A stretch of 11,308 nt of DNA from Bacteroidota bacterium (GTDB lineage: Bacteria; Bacteroidota; Ignavibacteria; UBA10030; UBA8401), in the NCBI GenBank assembly GCA_023229405.1, contig JALNZH010000094.1, forward strand, positions 1 through 11,308, read 5' to 3'. Positions within the stretch are counted from its first letter, which is position 1. Each line of letters begins with the position of its first letter. Positions 6,658 to 11,308 of the stretch are shown here, piece after piece. The notes under the pieces are model-generated. The model made no database searches and was not told the DNA's origin. It saw only the letters and a program-made list of their open reading frames with translations. A program made the position numbers and the translations under genes.

Positions 6658-9600
6658 ATGAAAATCTGGAAACGTATTTCCGTCAGTGCATTACTGCTTA
6701 TGGTGCTCGGTATTTTTTCATGCGAAGATCCGAACGGACCAGGTTCAGAATTTACCGTAACAGTTACCGGAAAAGTAGTCCGATTGCTGAATCCCAGCGG
6801 CATTGATAGTATCGTTCTAACGATGACTCCGCCGTTCAAACGAGATACAGTAGACTCGGACGGTTCCTTCAGTTTTACATTTACATCGAAAGAGGATAAT
6901 GAAATTACGGCAGAGTTCAATCTTTCCCATATCAATCTGTCATACTACGACACGATGTATACAGGTATCTACAGCAGAACGAAAAATAAGCTAGATCTGG
7001 GAGAGCTGAAGATGCGGGGGAAAAGCAGTTCCCTGGATAGCCAGGTTACTGGCCGTCCATCATTCCGTCCTAAGGTGGTCACCTTTATCCGCTCTACTTT
7101 TCCGGTTATCTCAATCGGCGGTGCGGGAAATGATATTACCAGTCTTACCTTCGAAGTACGAGATTCAGTTGGAAATCCGGTTGATGCGAATAACAAAGCC
7201 GTTGTACGATTCCAACGAATTCCAGCTGTTGATAGTTTCTTTGTGTTGAACCGTACTTCTGCAGTGACGAATTCACTTGGTCAGGTAGTAGTGCAGTTGC
7301 AAGCCGGCAAGAAAGCTGGAATTGCCCAGGTGTTAGCAGTGTATATTGATACTGTACGCCACGATACAATCAAATCTCCCATCGTTTCGGTGACCATTGC
7401 GGGTGGACTTCCGGTGTTCAGCCGTTTTTCGATTGGATCGGAAAAAGCGAATGTTCCTGGACTGGTAAAATATAATATTCGAAATACGATTACCGCGACA
7501 GTCGGTGATACGTTTGGCAATCCTGTACAAAAAGGAACCGTGGTGTATTTTTCAACAACAGGTGGTATCATCCAACCATACGCTACAACCAATGATGATG
7601 GTACTGTTAGTGTGGATCTTATTACGGCAAATCCTGCACCGACCAAAGGTTTGGCAATTATTACAGCAACAGTAGGAACGCCCGGTTCACCCAATACCGG
7701 AGGAAACACTGCGAAACATGTGGACGAAGCGGTGATTATCAAAGGACTGAAGAATAAAAAAAGCTCGGCAGCAACTCTGACTTCGAAAATTACCCGGTCG
7801 AATGCTCCAATGGCGACAATTCAAAAAAAAGTCGGTGTATTATTTTCCGGCAGCCCCATCGTGAAATTGCTTGATGCTTTATCCACCATTCCTCATCTCA
7901 GCACGAAAACAATCCGCTTTACTGTTGCGGACTCAAATGGAAATCCGATGTCGCAAGGGACGACAATCAAAGTGACCGGTGTCGGTTTCGATACTTTGGG
8001 CGCTGATTTGTCCGGTGATGTGCTGTATACGATGGTGGATACCTATGATTCAACATTTACAAAATTCAGCATCACGTTAAAGGACAATCGGACAAAGAAT
8101 CTTGAGCTCAACATTCCGGTAGGAATTACGTTTGAAGTAACAGGAGAAAACGGGAATCTGAAAGAAACGTACTGGACATCTCTTGAATCAGCAGGTTCCG
8201 GTGGAGGAAAAGTCGGATCACTTGCGATGGTAACCACTACCGTCGATACGCTCGTGGTGAACGGGGCCGGCGGGAAAACAGTGGATTCGGTAAGAGTGCG
8301 GGTGCGTGATGCCAACAATAATCTGTCTGCGGGGATTCCTGTAACATTTGAAATTGTAAAAACGGTTGGCGGCGGCGAGTACCTTTCCAAACTTTCTGCA
8401 ACTACCAATACCAGCGGTATCGCAACAGTTGGAATCCATAGCGGTATCCGTGCCGGTCTTGTTCAGATACAGGCTTCCTACAATAAGAATGAATCATCGA
8501 TAAAATCGGATCTCAAATCTTTTTACATCAAAACCGGATCGATAGCATCATTAAATTTAGTCTCGGCATCCACCACATCGCTGTCCGTAAAAGGCGGTGG
8601 AGGTAATGAAAGTGCTATCTTGATCTTTGAAGCGAAAGATTCACTGGGAAATGCAATTGATGGACCGAATGCGGCGAACATTACGATAACAATGCAGGGA
8701 GATACCTCAGAAGCACGGGTTAATCCTTCCATAGTAAAAACAGATCCGAATAATGGAAGAGTGACAATAAATCTTACCGCAGGGAAAAAATCAGGAATTA
8801 TTTTGGTCACTGCGACGGCAAAATCAGGAACAGTGAAATCAAATCCGGTTCAGATTTCAGTTTCTGGAGGACAACCTGTCATTAGCCGGTTTACATTAAG
8901 CACGCAGAAAGTGAATTTACCTGCTGGTGTTCAATTGAATCTTTCTAACACCATCACCGCAGTGCTTGGTGATACGTTTGGTAATCCTGTGCAGACAGGA
9001 ACAGTTGTATATTTCAGTACCAACGGCGGAATTATCCAACCGGCAGCAGCAACATCCAACACGGGATTAGTTTCTGTTGGATTGGTAACAGGAAATCCAT
9101 TCCCGCCAGTCGGTATTGCAACAGTGACGGCAAGTGTCGGAACATCATCATCGACAACCACTGGTGTGCAAATTATCGATGAGTCAGTGATTGTAAAACC
9201 GCTGCGATCAAAATTAGCAACAAAATCGCTTGAGAAACTGGAATCAGAAAAGGCATCTTCGGTAATCAAGAAAAGTGTTAATATTGTTTTCTCAGGTGCG
9301 CCGATAATTACATCTTCGGATACATTATTTAACGTAGATCCAGCGAATCCCAAAGATATACAGATTACCGTTGCCGACATAAACGGCAATCCGATGTCTG
9401 AGGGGACAATTGTGAAAGTGACAGGTGTCGGACTTGATACTACGGGAGCAGTATTGTCTGGGAATACTCTGATGACGATACCCGACACTGATGATAAGAA
9501 CTATACCAAATTTAACATCAGCGTCGCAGATAAGCGGACGAAGAATCTCGATAAAGATGTTAAACTTCTTTTGGACATTGAAGTATCGGGACCCAATGGA

Positions 9601-11308
9601 AACAAGAAAAAGACCATTGTTGGTCACCTTGTTGCGCAAGGATCGGCAGGAGGAAAAGTGGGTTCAATTACGATGGATACAACGGCCATCGGACCTCTTG
9701 TAGTTAATGGGGCGGGTACCCCGACTACGGGACTTGTTAAGGCGTTAGTACTTGATTCCGACAATAAACCGTCGGCAGGTATCCCGTTAACATTTGAAAT
9801 GGTAAAAACAGTCGGTGGCGGCGAATATCTTTCTTCATCAACCGCAACCACAAATGCCAGTGGTATTGCTTCGGTGACATTCCATAGCGGTATTCGATCC
9901 GGACTTATTCAGGTGCAGGCGTCGTATAATACCGGAGAAACGTCAATCAAATCTGATATTAAATCGTTTTTAATTAAGACTGGATCGATCGCTTCGTTGA
10001 ATTTAGTTTCGGCATCCACAACATCATTGTCCGTAAAAGGCGGAGGAGGTAATGAAAGTGCTATCTTGATCTTTGAAGCAAAAGATTCGCTGGGGAATGC
10101 GATTGACGGCTCGAATGCAGCAGATATCACGATAACAATGCAAGGAGATACTGTCGGCGCACGGATTAATCCTTCGACAGTAAAAACAGATCCGAATAAT
10201 GGAAGAGTGACAATAAACCTTACATCAGGAACGAAATCCGGTATCATTTTAGTGACGGCAAAATCTGGCACGGTGAAATCGACTCCGGTGCAGATTTCAG
10301 TTTCCGGCGGACAACCGGTGATTAGCAGATTTACGTTAAGTACTCAAAAATTGAATTTGCCAGCAGGAGTGCAATTAAATCTTTCCAATACTATTACGGC
10401 TGTTCTTGGTGATACGTTTGGCAATCCTGTCCAAACTGGAACAGTGGTGTACTTTAGCACCACCGGCGGTATTATTCAACCTGCGGCAGCGACGTCGAAT
10501 ACAGGATTGGTCTCCGTAGGAATGGTGACAGGGAATCAAACATTGGCAGGCGGAATTGCAGTTGTAACGGCGCAGGTAGGAACATCAACATTAACAACCA
10601 CCGGAGTTCAACGCATGGATGAATCGGTGATTGTAAAACCGCTCCGTTCAAAATCTGGGTTGTCGAAATCGCTCGGGAAACTGGAATCAGATGCGGCAAC
10701 TTCTGTTATAAGGAAGAGTGTGAATATCGTCTTCTCTGGTGCACCGATTATTACTTCTACGATTGATACATTTACCGTCGATCCTGTTACACCGAAAGAA
10801 ATTCAAATTACGGTTGCCGATGGGAATGGCAATCCGATGTCGGAAGGGACGACGGTAAAAATAACCGGAGTCGGGCTTGATACTACAGGTGCGGTGTTAT
10901 CCGGAAATGTTCTAAATACGATTCCGGATACGGACGATAAAAATTATACGAAATTCAATATCAGCGTTGCCGATAAACGGACAAAGAATCTTGATAGAGA
11001 TGTAAAACTGCTGTTGGATATCGAAGTTTCCGGACCCAATGGAAACAAGAAAAAGACCATTGTCGGTCACCTTGTTGCGCAAGGATCGGCAGGAGGAAAA
11101 GTGGGTTCAATTACGATGGATACAACCACTATTGGTCCGTTAGTTGTTAATGGAGCTGGATCACCGACTTCAGATACGGTGAATGTTCAAGTGCTCGATG
11201 CAAATGACATTCCTTCACCCGGTATTCCACTAACCTTTACGATGATTAAAACAGTCGGCGGTGGTGAGTACCTTTCTACATCGATGGCAACAACCAACGC
11301 CAGCGGTA
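6658..11308 (+). CDS. Giant tandem bacterial Ig-like (Big_1) repeat lipoprotein, 3' end outside window
   Basis: The frame stays open for 1550 codons to the right edge with no stop. The N-terminus MKIWKRISVSALLLMVLGIFSC is a lipoprotein signal with a lipobox-like IFSC, giving Cys22 as the anchor. The next residues are EDP, so outer-membrane and possibly surface location is likely; I saw no other cysteine. Residues about 25-135 form a small beta-rich domain. From about residue 139 there are tandem Ig-like domains with the Big_1/invasin signature (D..GNPV..GT.V.F followed by T...G...V), such as DTFGNPVQTGTVVYFST. Four domains form a supra-unit of about 480 residues, repeated twice in full and once partly. 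A basic Lys/Ser linker recurs within each unit. The likely role is a surface stalk or adhesin; no catalytic or ligand-binding domain is visible. Its place after the secretin suggests, but does not prove, dependence on that machine. Confidence 0.85.
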   Translation, partial: MKIWKRISVSALLLMVLGIFSCEDPNGPGSEFTVTVTGKVVRLLNPSGIDSIVLTMTPPFKRDTVDSDGSFSFTFTSKEDNEITAEFNLSHINLSYYDTMYTGIYSRTKNKLDLGELKMRGKSSSLDSQVTGRPSFRPKVVTFIRSTFPVISIGGAGNDITSLTFEVRDSVGNPVDANNKAVVRFQRIPAVDSFFVLNRTSAVTNSLGQVVVQLQAGKKAGIAQVLAVYIDTVRHDTIKSPIVSVTIAGGLPVFSRFSIGSEKANVPGLVKYNIRNTITATVGDTFGNPVQKGTVVYFSTTGGIIQPYATTNDDGTVSVDLITANPAPTKGLAIITATVGTPGSPNTGGNTAKHVDEAVIIKGLKNKKSSAATLTSKITRSNAPMATIQKKVGVLFSGSPIVKLLDALSTIPHLSTKTIRFTVADSNGNPMSQGTTIKVTGVGFDTLGADLSGDVLYTMVDTYDSTFTKFSITLKDNRTKNLELNIPVGITFEVTGENGNLKETYWTSLESAGSGGGKVGSLAMVTTTVDTLVVNGAGGKTVDSVRVRVRDANNNLSAGIPVTFEIVKTVGGGEYLSKLSATTNTSGIATVGIHSGIRAGLVQIQASYNKNESSIKSDLKSFYIKTGSIASLNLVSASTTSLSVKGGGGNESAILIFEAKDSLGNAIDGPNAANITITMQGDTSEARVNPSIVKTDPNNGRVTINLTAGKKSGIILVTATAKSGTVKSNPVQISVSGGQPVISRFTLSTQKVNLPAGVQLNLSNTITAVLGDTFGNPVQTGTVVYFSTNGGIIQPAAATSNTGLVSVGLVTGNPFPPVGIATVTASVGTSSSTTTGVQIIDESVIVKPLRSKLATKSLEKLESEKASSVIKKSVNIVFSGAPIITSSDTLFNVDPANPKDIQITVADINGNPMSEGTIVKVTGVGLDTTGAVLSGNTLMTIPDTDDKNYTKFNISVADKRTKNLDKDVKLLLDIEVSGPNGNKKKTIVGHLVAQGSAGGKVGSITMDTTAIGPLVVNGAGTPTTGLVKALVLDSDNKPSAGIPLTFEMVKTVGGGEYLSSSTATTNASGIASVTFHSGIRSGLIQVQASYNTGETSIKSDIKSFLIKTGSIASLNLVSASTTSLSVKGGGGNESAILIFEAKDSLGNAIDGSNAADITITMQGDTVGARINPSTVKTDPNNGRVTINLTSGTKSGIILVTAKSGTVKSTPVQISVSGGQPVISRFTLSTQKLNLPAGVQLNLSNTITAVLGDTFGNPVQTGTVVYFSTTGGIIQPAAATSNTGLVSVGMVTGNQTLAGGIAVVTAQVGTSTLTTTGVQRMDESVIVKPLRSKSGLSKSLGKLESDAATSVIRKSVNIVFSGAPIITSTIDTFTVDPVTPKEIQITVADGNGNPMSEGTTVKITGVGLDTTGAVLSGNVLNTIPDTDDKNYTKFNISVADKRTKNLDRDVKLLLDIEVSGPNGNKKKTIVGHLVAQGSAGGKVGSITMDTTTIGPLVVNGAGSPTSDTVNVQVLDANDIPSPGIPLTFTMIKTVGGGEYLSTSMATTNASG
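7072..7410 (+). repeat. First Ig-like domain (divergent D1-type), start of the array
   Basis: This segment encodes a domain homologous to the D1 domains at 8536-8874 and 9982-10314: it shares DSxGNxxD, LxAGKKxGI and VSxxGGxPVxSRF in the same order. It is more divergent than the internal copies, as is common for the first repeat of an array, and lacks the KGGGGNES sequence (GGAGNDIT here). Confidence 0.7.
7411..8874 (+). repeat. Supra-repeat unit A (four Ig-like domains, 488 codons)
   Basis: Unit A runs from PVFSRF to the SGGQ before the next PVISRF. Its domains are D2 (7411-7722), a basic linker (7723-7830), D3 (7831-8211), D4 (8212-8535) and D1 (8536-8874). It is 24 bases longer than unit B. 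Its D2 to D4 part is the most diverged of the three copies, while its D1 end is close to that of unit B. Confidence 0.85.
8875..10314 (+). repeat. Supra-repeat unit B (four Ig-like domains, 480 codons)
   Basis: Unit B has the order D2 (8875-9177), linker (9178-9273), D3 (9274-9657), D4 (9658-9981), D1 (9982-10314). It aligns with unit C almost without gaps: one codon is gained in the linker of C. Against unit A, its D1 lacks two codons (VTATAK becomes VTAK near 10255). Protein identity to unit C is very high while third codon positions are often different. Confidence 0.88.
10315..11308 (+). repeat. Supra-repeat unit C (partial, cut by the window edge)
   Basis: Unit C contains D2 (10315-10617), linker (10618-10716), D3 (10717-11100) and most of D4 (from 11101). 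It is cut inside the TTNASG motif of D4. The open frame and the intact repeat phase imply that the array continues to the right. Confidence 0.88.

Noticed and set aside
6573..6806. Forward open frame of 77 codons across the hairpin and the start of the lipoprotein gene.
   Set aside because: It runs through the terminator hairpin and T-run and then out of frame over the lipoprotein signal; no ribosome site and no recognisable product.
7823..7830. Run of eight A residues in the lipoprotein gene that could cause slippage or phase variation.
   Set aside because: The frame is intact on both sides and the run encodes Lys-Lys in the basic linker. The other units do not keep the run, so there is no sign of a selected switch.
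8043..10271. Several long reverse-strand open frames across the Ig-like array, some resembling each other (8523-8810 and 9909-10271).
   Set aside because: They resemble each other only because they lie opposite repeated DNA. They lack ribosome sites, and the forward frame has a lipoprotein signal, coherent domains and mostly silent differences between copies.
7411..11308. CRISPR array or insertion-sequence repeats as the source of the repetition.
   Set aside because: The repeat period is about 1440 bases, all in one reading frame and protein-coding, with no short direct repeats and unique spacers, transposase or terminal inverted repeats.
1..11308. tRNA, rRNA or riboswitch-like elements.
   Set aside because: The non-coding gaps are short (about 134 and 91 bases) and neither shows a cloverleaf, rRNA sequence or a riboswitch core that I recognise.

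Overview
The window carries part of a type IV pilus / type II secretion-like machine followed by the start of a giant surface-type repeat lipoprotein. All supported genes are on the + strand. The base composition looks moderate (low-to-mid 40s % G+C by eye). Two starts lack a Shine-Dalgarno match. Pilus subunits are fused, and there is a long bacterial Ig-like lipoprotein. Together these suggest a Gram-negative bacterium of the Bacteroidota/Chlorobiota/Ignavibacteriota (FCB) neighbourhood. That placement is an inference with low confidence; no marker gene is present.

Layout. Bases 2-196 are the C-terminal end of an unidentified, probably pseudopilin-like protein. Bases 206-1438 encode a PilX/GspK-like minor-pilin-type protein with a DUF4900-like body. 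A 134-base gap (1439-1572) holds a plausible promoter. Four tightly packed genes follow: a PilT-family hexameric ATPase (1573-2832), a protein that reads as a PilM-PilN fusion (2837-4402), a protein that reads as a PilO-PilP fusion (4411-5313, GTG start), and a short secretin (5310-6566, overlapping its neighbour by four bases). The order therefore reproduces the classic pilM-N-O-P-Q alignment complex, but in three polypeptides instead of five. A strong terminator-shaped hairpin lies at 6590-6634.

From 6658 to the window end an open frame runs for 1550 codons without a stop. It encodes a predicted lipoprotein with a small N-terminal beta domain and then tandem bacterial Ig-like (Big_1/invasin type) domains. 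These form a higher-order repeat of about 480 codons, each unit holding four Ig-like domains and a basic linker. Two full units and part of a third are visible. Units B and C are patchworks: protein sequence is strongly conserved with many silent differences, interrupted by short, nearly identical DNA patches, which points to local gene conversion.

Working model (inference): the PilMN and PilOP proteins link an inner-membrane motor to the outer-membrane secretin, and the minor-pilin-like proteins belong to the filament or its tip. The giant Ig-like lipoprotein is a surface stalk or adhesin encoded beside the machine, possibly exported or displayed through it. The extension ATPase (PilB), platform protein (PilC), prepilin peptidase and major pilin are not in the window.
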